Shown one piece after another: positions 36,545 to 50,200 of a DNA stretch of 64,000 nucleotides. This DNA is from Rotaria sp. Silwood1 (taxonomy: Eukaryota > Rotifera > Eurotatoria > Philodinida > Philodinidae). The notes below the pieces were generated by a model. The model saw only the letters and a program-made list of their open reading frames with translations. It had not been told where the DNA came from and searched no databases. The stretch lies in contig CAJNOP010000098.1 in NCBI GenBank assembly GCA_905250075.1, positions 128,618-192,617 on the forward strand, in the 5' to 3' direction. The translations under genes and the position numbers were made by a program. Numbering within the stretch: position 1 is the stretch's first letter; every line of letters starts with the position of its first letter.

Positions 36545-37592
36545 ATGATGATTAGTCGAAGACTATTTCAATCTCGATATTTTCTTATATTATTTGCTTT
36601 AATTCCATTATTATTATCTATAATTCATTATTATAAAAAGTCGAATGCATTAAATAATATATCTCCATATGATACACAAGAAAAAATATTAATAAAAATA
36701 TTTGAAATAAATGATCGACAACCAACATATAAATTAGTTACATATCAAGGATATGAATTTCCTTTGAAACGAAATCGTGCACAAACAGTATTAATCAATC
36801 AAATAAAACTTTATCAAAAATGTCAACAATATCCAAATACAACTGTTTTTGATATTGGAGCTTCTTTAGGTAATTAATTAATTTGATTTATTTCAATATA
36901 TTTTTAAATAATATTTTATGAACAATGAAAGAGAAATATTGATTTTTTTTTAAGGAGAATTTGGTTTATACGCTGCCGCATGCGGATGTCAAGTTTATAT
37001 GTTTGAAATTGAACCAAGAAAAATATCTTTAATTGAAAAATCGATAGCAATAAATAAATTTGAATCACGTGTTCATTTAATAAAGAAAGCTGTTAGTGAT
37101 TTAAAATCAAATATGACTATTTATTTCAGTAAAAATAGTAGTAGTCAATTACCTTATATTAATAATCTAAGTAATGAAGATACATATATTGGTGAAACAC
37201 TTAATTTAAATAATTATCAATTTTCATCATCGATTTATTTACTTCGAGTTGATGTACAAGGACATGAATTACACGTTTTTAGATCAACTGAAAAATTCTT
37301 TCGTCAATATCTTATAAATCATGTTATTTTTGAATATACTAATTGGGGTACACCAAAAACTGTAGAACAAGATATTTTTCAATATATGAAACGTATTCTT
37401 GGTGCAAAAAAATTTTATGCACTTCATCCAAAAGAACCAATTCTTTATGGACCTTTGACTGATGAAGATATAAATGAATTTTATTCTCACCATCGTAAAC
37501 AACGTTTACAAAGAGATATTTATGCACAATTTAAAGATGATGAATTGTCTATTACTTCCACTCCTTACAAGTTTCATTCATCTTTTAAATAA
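36545..37592 (+). CDS. Membrane-anchored FkbM-family methyltransferase
   Basis: Exons 36545-36869 and 36955-37592 are joined in phase 1 across an 85-nt GTAATT...TTTTAAG intron, giving 320 residues. Residues 11-28 (YFLILFALIPLLLSIIHYY) form one N-terminal transmembrane helix after a basic tip, the type II topology of Golgi enzymes. The intron interrupts SAM-binding motif I, which reads VFDIGASLG then EFGLYAAACGCQVYMFEIEP once spliced. Later come the FkbM-typical YLLRVDVQGHELHVF and HVIFEYTNWG. FkbM enzymes are O-methyltransferases acting on sugars and other small molecules; a lumenal glycan substrate is plausible but inferred. A second ATG follows immediately at codon 2, leaving little doubt about the start. 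Confidence 0.88.
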
Positions 37593-38440
37593 CTTTATTT
37601 TATCAATTAATTACAAAAATTATTTATTCTTATTATTAAATCTTTAATCTATTTTCGTGCTTTTTTTATAGTTTATTTTCAACTGTTTTATTTCTCAATG
37701 TGTTGTCAGAAATAGATTAAATTATTTAGAATTTTGTTTTAAATATTAAAAGAAAAAGTTCGATTGGCTATTTTAAAGTCGAATTATTTTCTCAAGTATT
37801 TTTGAATAAAATTAATCGAAATATTTATTCTTGGATCAATATAATAGTTAAAATGAATAATCATTTCAATTAAGTAACAATTAATTCAATAAGAATTCCA
37901 AAGAATATTATTGTCTTTAAAAGAAGTTCAACAACTAAGCTTAACATTCTAATGATGCTTCGACAGCTAAGCATCTTTGTTTATTTCTATTATTATAGAA
38001 TTCGATCAATATTTAACTAAAAAACATTTAAAATGGCGATTTTAAATATATTTTTTTAATATTTATCTCAATAATTGAACAGATATTAATCATGATATAA
38101 TATAATACTAAGATTATTTTAAAACCTTTTTTTTTATCTTTTTTGGATAAAACTTCACAAAGATCTCTCTCGATATGTGAACCAATTCAATTATAGAATA
38201 TTATGAAAGAAAAGAGCCCAACAATCATCGATCATTATCTGTTTATGACAATTGAAAACAAAATGACAAAACTAGTTTAATACGAACAGTTGACAGTTTT
38301 GTCTTTATCGAATTGCATATACAAAATTCATATTTAGTGAGACGATCATGTTTGAGAGTAGTATACTCTATGATGATCATTTAAATGGTATTATAGACGT
38401 AGAAATATCTATATCATATAAATTGTATTTTATATTTGGT
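37593..38440. other. Intergenic, nothing recognised
   Basis: AT-rich 3' flank of the methyltransferase gene. Confidence 0.45.
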
Positions 38441-38449
38441 AGTATATTT

Positions 38450-39875
38450 TCTGGCCTCCGATTACGAATTTTTAAAAAATAGGAATCCTTAAAGGATCAA
38501 GTTTGTCTAAAATATAGGATTTTCGATAAAAAATGACGAAAATATAGGTTCTATTATACATTATTTCTGTTCAATTTTTTTGATTTTGTTAAATTCTTCA
38601 CTTGATATCTTTCTAATGAAACAAGCAAGAACAGGGGGCTCGTCATCAGGATTCTTATCTGATTCATTTCTTCTGAAATGAACAGTTAAATCAAATATCA
38701 TTAGGAACTTTAATTAAAGTTTTAGAATGTTTTTCACTAATCAATGAATATTGAAAAAAAGGAGACCATAAATTTTGAAAGGATAAAGCGAAAAAATCCC
38801 AAAGATTATTTGTCATAGTTAAAAGATCGGGAACTTTTTCTTGACAATTCGGGACAATCAGAAGCTGAAGTTACATCCATGTGAAACTTTTAGCAAACGT
38901 TCAACACAATGATAGTAATCATTCCTGATGTTTTCAGCTGAATTGATTAAACTTTCCCTTAATTTCGCAACTTCTCAATTTCGGCATTTTCAGAAGAATC
39001 AGAGAGCAGAATATTAAGATAATTTCTCAGTTAGTTAATATACCATTCTGTGCAGAATTAAATTCAGAGTGAATTCGTATGAAAGTCACAAATGATAGAT
39101 CAACATTTCTTGAAAAAAAGATACATCCTCATGTAGGATCATATTTACTCTACTACAAAATATCGTGGACCTTTTGTTCTCTTGAATTTGATTCAGGTCC
39201 AACGTCATTTTTCTAGAAACATTAGCAATAAATAAGTGCTACAATATCACAAATACAATAGGATGAAAAACTCTGTCCTCATCTCATCATAAAGAACACA
39301 GTTCGCAAAATTTAGACAAAGCACTAAACCACGAAAATTGTCGCCCAGCCTCGCCCAATAAAGACTTAATTCTTTCGTGCAAGAAAATAGAAAAGATCTA
39401 ACTTAATTTGATTTGTTTTCAACTAAAAAAATTCTTTCTAAGTGGCACTAATTGAATACAATATAAGTCTAATTTTCCAAATTCTAAAGATAAATTTTAA
39501 TTGTTTTTTGTGCTTCTTAATCAATTTTCGAAAAACAGTGTCAATTAGAAAGCTTATGTTGATAAAACAAAACGCGAAAATCAGTTAAAACCAATCTTTA
39601 AAGCTAAAGTCACTAGCGCATTCAGTAATGAACAACACTATTTAAAAATGTCATCGTAATGTAGGAGTTTGTTCAAAACCTGTGACCACACACTGTATAT
39701 GTTGTTCAACGTCTGAACAGTACCAGAATAAAAGAAAACTTACAGTTTTTCGAAAAATTTCCCCTTTTTTCGATAAAATATAGGAAAAATAGGAATTTTT
39801 ATTGAAATATAGAACAAAAATAGGACTTTTTCAAAAATATAGGAATTATAGGAAATATAGGTCGAATCACAGCCC
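38450..39875. mobile_element. Non-autonomous hAT-like DNA element with target duplication
   Basis: The direct repeat AGTATATTT occurs at 38441-38449 and 39876-39884, an 8-9 bp duplication as made by hAT transposases. Inside it the ends are imperfect inverted repeats: CTGGCCTCCGATTACGA on the left and, complemented, GGGCTGTGATTCGACC on the right. Both ends carry several AAAATATAGGA-type subterminal motifs. The interior 1.2 kb is less AT-rich and has only scraps of protein-like frame on the minus strand near 38580-38700, so it is non-functional or non-autonomous. Confidence 0.65.
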
Positions 39876-39884
39876 AGTATATTT

Positions 39885-41140
39885 CGTTTGTTTAAAATAA
39901 TAACTGCATATTATTAATAATAATGAATAGCTTTTGTTTTTATTATGTTTATATAATTAAACTAGACTAAACAATGATTTTATCTATGATTAATTATCAC
40001 TATCACTAATTATAATTCATCAATTGACAGTTAATAAGTTTTTTTTTTGTTAATTAACCGAACTTTATTAATAAACGAACATTAAAAATTCCGAAGTTCT
40101 TGTTTTGTCAAACATTCTTAGAAAAAACAGAACTAAATTTCGTAGTGTATGGACGAGAGTGAATATTTGATATTAATATAAATCATTTATAATATAACTA
40201 ATTTCATCTATTTCTTGACAACACGAAAATATTTACTCTTATTTTGATTATTCTTAGAAAATAGAATATTGTATTAAACAAAAAGAATAAGTAGAAAATC
40301 TAACGAAAAAAAACCTAAATGATTGATTTTAATAATTAAATCGTTAAGTTTATCCCGAATAAATATTCATTTGAATATTTTAGCTTGATTATTGAATAGA
40401 TTTAATATATTTCATGATTAAATATGTATTCTAGGATTTTAATTATATATAAAATATTATTCTGTTTAAATATCAGTTTTTGAAAAGAAAAACCGAAAAA
40501 AAAAACCAAAAAAAAAGAAAACGACAAGACAATAAAATATAGTAAACATTTTTGATTTTATTTTTCAATAAAATATTAAAGTAATGTTCATAGTTTGTAA
40601 ATGAATAAAATATAAATTCATTTTAAAAAACTTAAAATAAATTTAAGTTAATTAATTGTTTATAATTATATGAAGATGATTATCTATATCGTATTATAAG
40701 AAATAATCATCTTCAGAGAAAACAAATAGTTTCATTAATTATTATATGTCGAATAAACATTATTCGAATGTATCATCGGAATTATTTAGACATCTAATCA
40801 AATGAAAACTCGTTAACGAAATGAACTAATGCGACGTCGATATATGTCTTTGCCATTAAAAATGATACAGAATTTTTATTTTCCTTCGTGGTCTTATCAA
40901 ATTAAGAATCTTTCTTAAACGATTTTTTGAATAGACGATTTGAACTTTGAAAAAACTTTGTCAAAGAATAATTTTTGTAATCGATTCTTTTTTATTTTTA
41001 CTTTAAATATATTAACTAAATTTATTTGATCTTTTTTTTTATGAAAAATTCCTACGATAAAAAGAAAAACTGTTTGAAAATGAAAGCAATTAACTAATTT
41101 AATACAGCAAAAAACAGTTAATCGAATAAAATACAATTTA
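39885..41140. other. Intergenic, nothing recognised
   Basis: AT-rich; the 40915-41166 minus-strand ORF is low complexity and overlaps the tRNA. Confidence 0.45.
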
Positions 41141-41157
41141 AAATAAAAAGAATATGA

Positions 41158-41229
41158 TGCCTCCACGCAGGATCGAACTACGGACCTCCAGTTTACAAGA
41201 CTGGCGCTCTACCACTGAGCTATAGAGGC
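41158..41229 (-). tRNA. tRNA-Thr (anticodon TGT)
   Basis: On the minus strand a 72-base cloverleaf starts GCCTCTATAGCTCAGTGG. The acceptor stem GCCTCTA pairs with TGGAGGC, leaving discriminator A. The anticodon arm CCAGT-CTTGTAA-ACTGG presents TGT, decoding threonine ACA. Box A (TAGCTCAGTGG) and box B (GTTCGATCC) are intact, and a T5 run about ten bases past the 3' end can terminate RNA polymerase III. No intron and no encoded CCA. Confidence 0.95.
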
Positions 41230-44200
41230 ACATTGACCTCACGCTTTTTTTTTCTATATATTGTTTATTTTATTTATCTTTCAAGTTTGATTTTTTTTCT
41301 AAGGGAAAAAAACCAAATATTTCTTTTTGTTTTAGTTATAAAACAATTGAAAGAGTAAATGAATTTTTCATCGATAAATTCTAAATAAAATCTGATATTC
41401 GAGTATCTTTATATTGATTGATCAATTATTTATTAATAATAGTAAGAATTAAACAAACGAAATAAAAATTATATTTTAAATATTAAAAACGTGAATTTGT
41501 TTAAATATGTGTCACACAAATCGACTTGAATTTCTTCGAATTATTTGCTCGAACAATAAATTTGACTAAATGAAATAATTAAATTGAAATATTTTATTTT
41601 CATATATTTTGTGAACTAAGAAATAGATTTTCTTTTTGCTAAATTTAAAATTATCAAAATGAATTCTCTTTGTTGTTATAATCGATACCACACTAAATAG
41701 AATTAGTTTTACGTGCTGTAAAACAGACCAAATAAATTCTTTTTTTCTTCTTTACTTAAAAAGAAAATAATCGAAAAATATTTTCTTGATTCTTATTTAT
41801 TTACTGCGGTTACGATAATGAATTTGACACAATTGAAACTAATTTAAAGATAATATTGATCAATTGAAATCTTTTGAAAAACTTTTCATCAATTAAGCGA
41901 AAAAAAAGCATATATACAAATCGAAGAATTCTAAACGGAAGAAATTTTTTCATAAAAAACTTACATATCGATTTATTTTATTTAAATATTGATGAAAATA
42001 ATATCTTTCTTTAAATAAAATCGAATTTCGATTTGTCTCATGCGTTTATTAACTTTATTTTATCTTAATAAATATGATAAATTAAATATTTATTTGTTTG
42101 AATATTATTTCAAATAAGATAAGAATTATTTGGAAATATATTCATATAAAATTAGTCTCTTCTTTTATATCATATGAAATTCGTCGAATGATTAAGTTAA
42201 TATATTATTCTAGAGAACATAAACAGAATTTATTTTATTCAAATCAAATCTCATCAATTAATTTACATAGAAACAAAAATTCCGAAATCGAGCAAACAAT
42301 TAAATAAAATACAATAAGATCTATAATGAGAACAATTCTATTAAACAATAGTTCAATCAATTCGAATAATAAAGAAAAGAAACATCCTTTTTTTGTTATT
42401 CTTTTTTTTTATTCAAAACATTTCAAATCTATTTGAACATTTTTATGATTTCTTCGTGTTGTTTTTTTGTTATTTTTATGGATTAAAATTAATGAAAAAC
42501 TATCGTTTTTTTCAATTTTCTGTAAAAATCTCGAAAAAGTAATTGAATATTCGTTCGAAAGTCATCTGAGTAGAGGTTACTACGTTCGAAACTTGAAAAA
42601 ATTGAATCATATTCAAGAAAAATTTCTTTAAACGAATAAAATCTTCTTTACATTGAATGCTGGTTTTATAAGCCGATTTCGCTTGTCGTTTTGTGAAAGA
42701 CCAATGATTTGCATTGATTGTGGATTCAAATTTCTAGCGTAGACATGTTTTTTCGTATTCAGTTTTTTATTGTATACGAGTTGGACATTCGCTGGCATGT
42801 CATTTGATGTGAGATACACTGATTGAGTCAAATCTATAAAAACAACAAAGAGATACTGTTTAGCATTTTCTTCGTCTTTTTGCGAAAGATCTTCAATGCA
42901 CGAAAAGTACATGAAACATTAGAGCCGATCATATCATGTGAATGATTGAATGTAGAGACGAAACGAATTTTATGGTTCTATATCGAGCCTTCTATTATGT
43001 TCCTACGATTTTAATAGTGTCACAATGATATGAGAAACGTTCAGCGTGCAAAGTAGAGATGATATATGGAGATCTGAGCAACCGAAGAAAAGGTTACTGT
43101 CTTGTTATTGACTTGCTGCTCAATTTATGTGAAAATAGTGATCATAGACGCGTGAAAAAAGATAGGCAAGAGGGAAATCTTAATAGAAATATCGACACAG
43201 TCGAATGTTGACTGAATGGAAATGATCGACTTATTGATTGATGTACCCTTAGTTTATAACGGTCATCTACGATTGTTGTTTCTTTAGTAGAATATCGATT
43301 AACTTTGAATCAAAGATTGACAATCATTTTGAGATAGCCGACCTGAGTTTCGAAGTGATGCTATGGCTTTTGATAGACTCGTAGTGACATTTAATATCAT
43401 TAGCGAGTGAATTTTTTTTTTTTGAGAGGTCACTTTGAAAACCGTAAATATTCGAAAAAATTTCACTTTACTGAGACTACTATTCAAAACAAAACAAACT
43501 TCGACTTGATTGTTGTTTGAATTAGTTGATCGTCAAAATAATCTAGTCATGTATCGATTATTAAGACGTGATCGTTTACTCATATGTCATGAAAAATACA
43601 TGTTAACCTCGATCATGTTATGAGTTTCTCTAAGGATAATAAATCGTAAAAAAATCACCAAAAGATCTTTCCACTAATGAAAACATATTTTGGAATTTCT
43701 AATAAGATTGAATTCGGAAGAATTTTTTTGAAAATTTTTGAACGAAAATATTTCGAATAAATAATTAAGAAAGATTTCTTTATAGATAAGATTGTTTCTA
43801 TAAAATTCAGATTAAAATGTATATTTGAAATTTTTACAGTAGGATTAAAAAATGTATTCATTTAACGAATTAACATTTTTTTATCGTCACAATTTATTAA
43901 AAAAAAAAAAACAAACATGTTTATATTCAACAAAAAAAAAAATCTTTCTTCCGAGTAAATAATCGATCCAACATGTTTACTGTTATTTAAATGCACGAAA
44001 TACTTTTTTCTCTTCTTCATTCTTTTTCGTTCTTAGACCAAATTTACCATTTTCTTTTATTTCTTTGTAATGTATTGACATGTTTTACCTTTTTTTTGTA
44101 ATGAAACTCTGATACCAAATCAACTCTTTTTTTTTCTTTTCTACCTTCGCATAAAAACTCTTTCAAGAACAACGAAGTTTCGACGGTAAACGTGATAAAA

Positions 44201-44232
44201 ACTGAAACGTAAGCGAAGTATATATTGATAAA
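41230..44232. other. Intergenic with a possible coding fragment
   Basis: Mostly AT-rich. The segment 42540-43500 is less AT-rich and holds the 94-codon ORF reported separately. No repeat boundaries were found. Confidence 0.4.
42628..42912 (-). CDS. 94-codon ORF, unknown, possibly a gene fragment
   Basis: It starts MYFSCIEDLSQKDEENAKQY, and codon use is mixed rather than AT-driven (MPANVQLVYNKKLNTKKHVY, NPQSMQIIGLSQNDKRNRL). No signal peptide, membrane helix or recognised motif. No splice partners were found nearby. It may be a fragment of a longer dead gene or an element. Confidence 0.25.
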   Translation of the reverse strand: MYFSCIEDLSQKDEENAKQYLFVVFIDLTQSVYLTSNDMPANVQLVYNKKLNTKKHVYARNLNPQSMQIIGLSQNDKRNRLIKPAFNVKKILFV

Positions 44233-47200
44233 ATGTCATTAGAAGATGCTGAAATTCGTTTAAAACAATGTTTGGAAGAAATAATTGAAATAATTGAAAA
44301 GACAAATGTTGAACAATCATCTTATACAAACTCGCGTGATAAATTTGATTCAAATAAACAAATCATGGAAACTCTTACAATACAACTAAATAATAAATTA
44401 AAAAGTTCACTTGATGCATTATCTTTGAAATATCGACAATATTTTTTAGACTTTTTTTCCGATTATAATTATGATTATAAAAAAGGAATATTTAATGAAA
44501 CAATTAAAAAATATATTATTAAACAATTATCTAACGATCTTTCTGCTATTATTAATTCATTTGATGCTTTTCAAGCTGCATTTAATGGAAATTTATTATT
44601 AGTTAAAAATTTTGTTGAAAAATATCCTAAATATAAAGATAAATCTGGTATTTGGGATACAACATTATTATATTCATCATCAAGAAATAATCATATAGAT
44701 ATTGTTAAATATCTTATTGAACAAGGTAAATGTGATGTTAATGTACAAAATCGAACACATAATCAAAATTTATCAAAAGATTTGCGGATAAGTCCCACAT
44801 CTGGTTCAACAGCATTACATGCTGCCTGTTATTATGGACATTTAGACATAGTTAGATATTTAATTGATAATAGAGCTGATTATTTTATTAAAAATGATGC
44901 ACAAGAAACACCTATTTATAATGGATTATTAAGATATAATATAAAAGAATTTTTCGAGGATTTTCTTATATTTAATTATTCAAATTCAAATAAAAATATC
45001 CCTCAATCAACTATTCTTGAAAGTAATGAACTTATATTTGATTCAATATGGGAATATAAATCAATTTATTCGGATCAATGGATTTTATTTGATGATTATC
45101 AATCGAATCAAATGCAACAATCTTTTTCTTCGCAAATAAATAAAAAACATTTTAATAAAGATTTAGTTATGAATATAGATAATCATTTATATAATATATC
45201 CTTAATTCAATTTTTATGTACTCAAACGTCAAATTCATCCAATGACGAACACTTATGGATTAGATGTCGAGGTTCATCTATTGAGAATTTTAATTTTTAT
45301 TCTAAATGGCAAATTATGTTTAATAGACATGTTTCAATTAAACCAAATAAATCCGTTTCATTAGAAGTTTTTCATATAAAAAACAATTCAAATGATCATA
45401 TTCAAATTAAATTAAATCATTGGTACTATCTTAATGATAATATTAATCAACAATTAGATAATACTTCGAATTATAGAAGAAAATATTTATATATTTATCT
45501 TACTTTTATTAATAATGATTTATTTCAATTTAATTTAAAAACATTTTCATTTTCTAATAATGATAACACAATACAAGGTTTTATTCGGTGGATACCGACA
45601 TTTATATCAAACGATAATCCAACTATAATTGACAATTTTCAACCATTAACTAATTTAAATATATTACCTTTATTTCGAGCATACTCAAGAGAACCATCTT
45701 CCACTAATGATCATATTCATCAATCAACTACAACTATTACAAATCAATACTTAGTAAGTTATATATATATCACAGAAATCAACACTAAAAACCAAATTTG
45801 TTTGTCTTTTATCTTACAATTATTTTTATCTTTAATATTGGTGGTTTCCTATACTGTGGTTAACACGATTCTAACCATACGATGGAATATACCAGTTCTT
45901 AAGCATTTCACATATTATAGTGAACTTTATATTATACAAACGATTCGTCATTATTGGATATTCTGAACAAAAGGTTTTTCACGAGAATTTCGTTTTGGAT
46001 AAAATGCACTATTCAAGAGAAACACCATGCTTTTTATCTGTGACAGTGGATATTATGTCCGCTATTCTCACTACTAGAGATTTTCAAGACCAAGTTTCTT
46101 TTGGTCTCAGTCTTAATCTTGGTCTAAAGAAAACTGTTCTAGAACATATTCGTACGATATCTAAAACAATTCTTCATTACTTGTCTTTTTGATTTATTTA
46201 GTGGATCACTTACTAGCATTATTTTGGCTTATCTCTCTTCTATTATATTCTCATTCGTGGGATTTATAAAATACCTTGCTTAAAACCATAAAGTATTTTA
46301 CTATTAACTTCAGTTGTGAGCCTGAAAATGTTCTTCTCGTGGCTCCGATCCCGACTCAATGTTTATGTTGTACTTCTAATTCTGCACATCTCTAGTCATT
46401 GGACATTTCATCATATAAAAAATCTATGGCGTGTATAAGAATGTGTAAAGACAAAGAAGGTGTCCTGTTCTTACCACTTATAGGGTATTATCTAACAGTG
46501 ATAGTAATCACTCTGTCACAGCAATAAGACTTAAGAATATCGACTCTTCTTGATATTCATTGTCGTCTAGCTCAGAAAACGTTCAACAAAGAAAGTTATC
46601 ATCAGATAGCCTTGCTAATTGAGAATACTTAAAAAGAAAGCATGGTACGCTACTGCAAGTTAGACTGTAGTTTTGGTCAGGTTACATGAAATCGAAGGAG
46701 TGTCCACTCCGTTAGTGCAGTCAACAATGGCTTTTCTTCTAAAACTTTTCCCTTAGTAACACTTGTTTGTAGAATGATTAAATTTCCAAGATGAATTTCA
46801 TCTAATTAACAATATATCTAAATATATTTTTAGAAAGTTTTGTTGAATTATTAACATTGATCGTTATTAAATTATGAAAACGCAGAATATTTACGGATTA
46901 AATAAAATGAATGCATTTTATTGAATTGATATATATTATGCGTTCAAAAGAGAGCAACGAAAACTATCGATTAATGTATAAAGCAGATGAAAAAAATAGA
47001 ACGGAAACCATTCATGAACAAAAAAGATAATAATAACTTTTAAGATATTAAAGAGAAAAAATAACTTTTAATGGTAACTAGGTTTTTATGGATATGGATT
47101 CATGAAGAGTCTACTAGTGTGCAACGGACCTTCGTAAAAGCTGTCCATTGTATGGGATTTCATGATAGTTAATTTTTAATTCAAGACTTTTTAAATCATA

Positions 47201-50200
47201 TGACTAAAATATGGCAAGTTTAAAGTTATTGTATTGTGTATGTTAACGTACTATTGTGCAAGATTATTGTATATTCTACAGAATAATATCTTCGTTCCTG
47301 CACGAAATAACATCACAATTTATTCCTATGTGATCGTTTCTCAGGACTGAAATCAGTCAGGCAAATCGGTACCAGACCTAGTTGAGGAAGTCACCTCGGT
47401 CAGTAGAGACTGAAATTTTACTGGGTGAAAGTTTTGAAAAATCTTCTTTGTTAACCCTGTTTTTGATCATAAAAGCTAAGGTGTTAGACGTTTTTCTGCC
47501 AGAATACGTTTAAAATATCTTCAAAACATATGCTATTTTAATCATTTGTTTTGTGTTTCTCTTTAAAAAGTTTCATTATGATGAGTGTCTTTTACATACG
47601 CTTCTGAACTATTTCATATTTGGAGCCTTTTTTCCCAAAAGTCGTTGTTCAAAAAAATTCGCCTTTTTTCGCCGGTCTTCACCGGTACTTCACCAGTTGA
47701 ACAAATGATTTCAGCCGGTAGGACTGAATCGATTTATTATTTCTCAATCGACTCTAGCTCTGATTCATTTTTCATTCTCTACATAAAACATGTCTTTTTA
47801 GAAAACAGTATAATTAAATTTACCAAATAAATAAATATCTTAATAAAATGATTGTTGACGGTGATTGCATGCATCATGTTTAAGGCAACAATCGGATAAG
47901 AATATTTTTGTAGCATTTGTCATGATTCGATCGTTAAGAATAATCCTTAATTTTAGTATAGAACACTGTTTAGAATATTTGAAAAACTTAGAATTAATTT
48001 TTGAGAGATTTGTGTAGATTTATCTTTGAATTCACTTATTGAAATGTAATCATTTAATGAAATGAATTATAGATGATGATTATAAGTAATTGAAAGTGAA
48101 ATTATTGAAGACTACGGTTCACATTTAGTAGAGTTAAAATATATAAAATACAATTATTAAATAAATTGAGATGTTCATCGTTTGAAATAAATATGATTTA
48201 TTTTAGGATATAAATAATAATGGAAATGAAAGTGTATCTATGGTTGTCCGTTTTGGAGATTTAATAGCAGAAACAGTAAGTTTTGTCTTAAATAAATTTA
48301 TAGAAAATAAAAAATAATTCTTGTAACGTCTTGAAGAGTGATGTTATTGTCGTATGTTGGTCATCAAAATATTTATTGGAAATGATATATGAATGTGGTG
48401 GATCATCAGTTCGAACTGCAGTTAATAATCAAATTGAGAAAAAATCGAAAAAACTTCTAACTAGTGTTAAATCAGATGGAGATATTAAATCGAAAAGAAT
48501 TTATTTTATTTATTGGCAACCTGAATCACAAATTGAGGCAGTTAAAAAATCTCTTGAAAATTTGATAAGTATTGCTATGGAAACTGCTCATCATGATGAT
48601 TACAAAAGTATCGCATTTCCAGCTATTGGTTGTGGAGATTATCAATATCCGATTCCAATTATTGCTCAAATAATGGTTAACAAAGTTCATCAAGAACAAA
48701 TTCTACACAAAATATCTGTCTCATTTATAATTCAATCAACAAAGAAAGAAACTTTTTATCATTTTGATAAACAAATTAATCTATTAAATCAATCAGCATC
48801 AATCGATTCTCTATCTAAAATTGTTCAAAATGGTTTAATACAAATCGAAAAAGGAGATATTACCAAACAAAAAGTAAAATATTTATTTGCAGAAAAAAAA
48901 TTTTAATTATTCGTCTACATATTTTGAAGATAAAATAGTCAGGAGAAATTTTCACTTCGACACTGAAACAAATAAACAAAAACATTTTTTCCGATTTGAT
49001 TTAAACTATTATAGAAAAACTTGCTAGTACGATGCCCCTATACGGTCATTGTGTAAAATTCAGAAACTCTCATTGTTAGAAATTTATGAAGTATGTTCAA
49101 GCAAATTAAAATAGTTTATTTTAAAAGTGCTAAAACAATATATAAATTAAAATGACAATAATCTTTTAGATGATAGGGGCACTCGGAAATTTTATCATTT
49201 TCAATATGGTTGAATTTAGAATTTCTATTCTGCCTATTATTTTATTGATTTAACATCATTATATCAAAAAACTTCTTTGTATTGATAGATACATTTACAG
49301 TACATACATTATTTTCTCCTTAATGATAATATATTAAGATAGATGCCATGGGAAGCGGCATATATCATTTTATGGTTTGTTTCATCGATTGAATCAGCAT
49401 ATTCTGATATCAACATTTAATTAATCATTCAGTAAGCTTTCATGTAAGCCATTCTTTCTTTCAACGAGCTTTGACATATATTGTTGATGTTAGCCTAAGC
49501 TATGAATTGAATTAGTTCATAGTTTTCTATGTCCATTCGATTTTGATTCTGCTAGATCAATAATATCGTCGCCCGGACACTGATGGACACTTACAATATC
49601 GCATAGCTAAGTAAATTTACGCAATGTTCGTTAGTTCACGAGCTAGGAAAAGAGGGAGTCGCAAAAACCTCGATTAAACTTTCAATCATCATATTTTCTT
49701 GAAAAATATGAAGATTCAATAGAAGGTATATGTTATACAATAAAATTCTTCCTACAAATGTGATTTTAATGAAGGCGAGAACAATGGTATGCTTGATATC
49801 TGAATGATTGAAATTTCATGCAGTGAAGCCATCTATTAAAATTTGACGATCGAAAAGTGATAAAATAACGAAAATTAGTTGAAACACTTGATGATGAAAA
49901 GGATAAGAGTTTATTTCAGTAAAAAGCTTCATTTGAAACAAATAAGTTAAACAGATAGAGAAGAAATAATCGATAGAAATCATTCAGCAATGTCGAGATT
50001 ATCAAAAATGTGAATTATTTTTCTGACATAGGTATATAATAAACGATAAAAATATTTTGTTTTCATTCGATTTCTAATAGTAAATGATAGTTACGAAATT
50101 GTTAATAAAGAAATATCGAAAGAAATGTCGAATCTTTGAAATCATACTTAAATAAAAGTACATTTTTGCATCAATTGATGAGACATTCACCATTAATTAT

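Noticed and set aside
45920-46192. 90-codon ORF in the first macro-PARP intron
   Set aside because: No domain, no splice sites in phase with the flanking exons, and locally repetitive (the AGACCAAG/CTTGGTCT symmetry).
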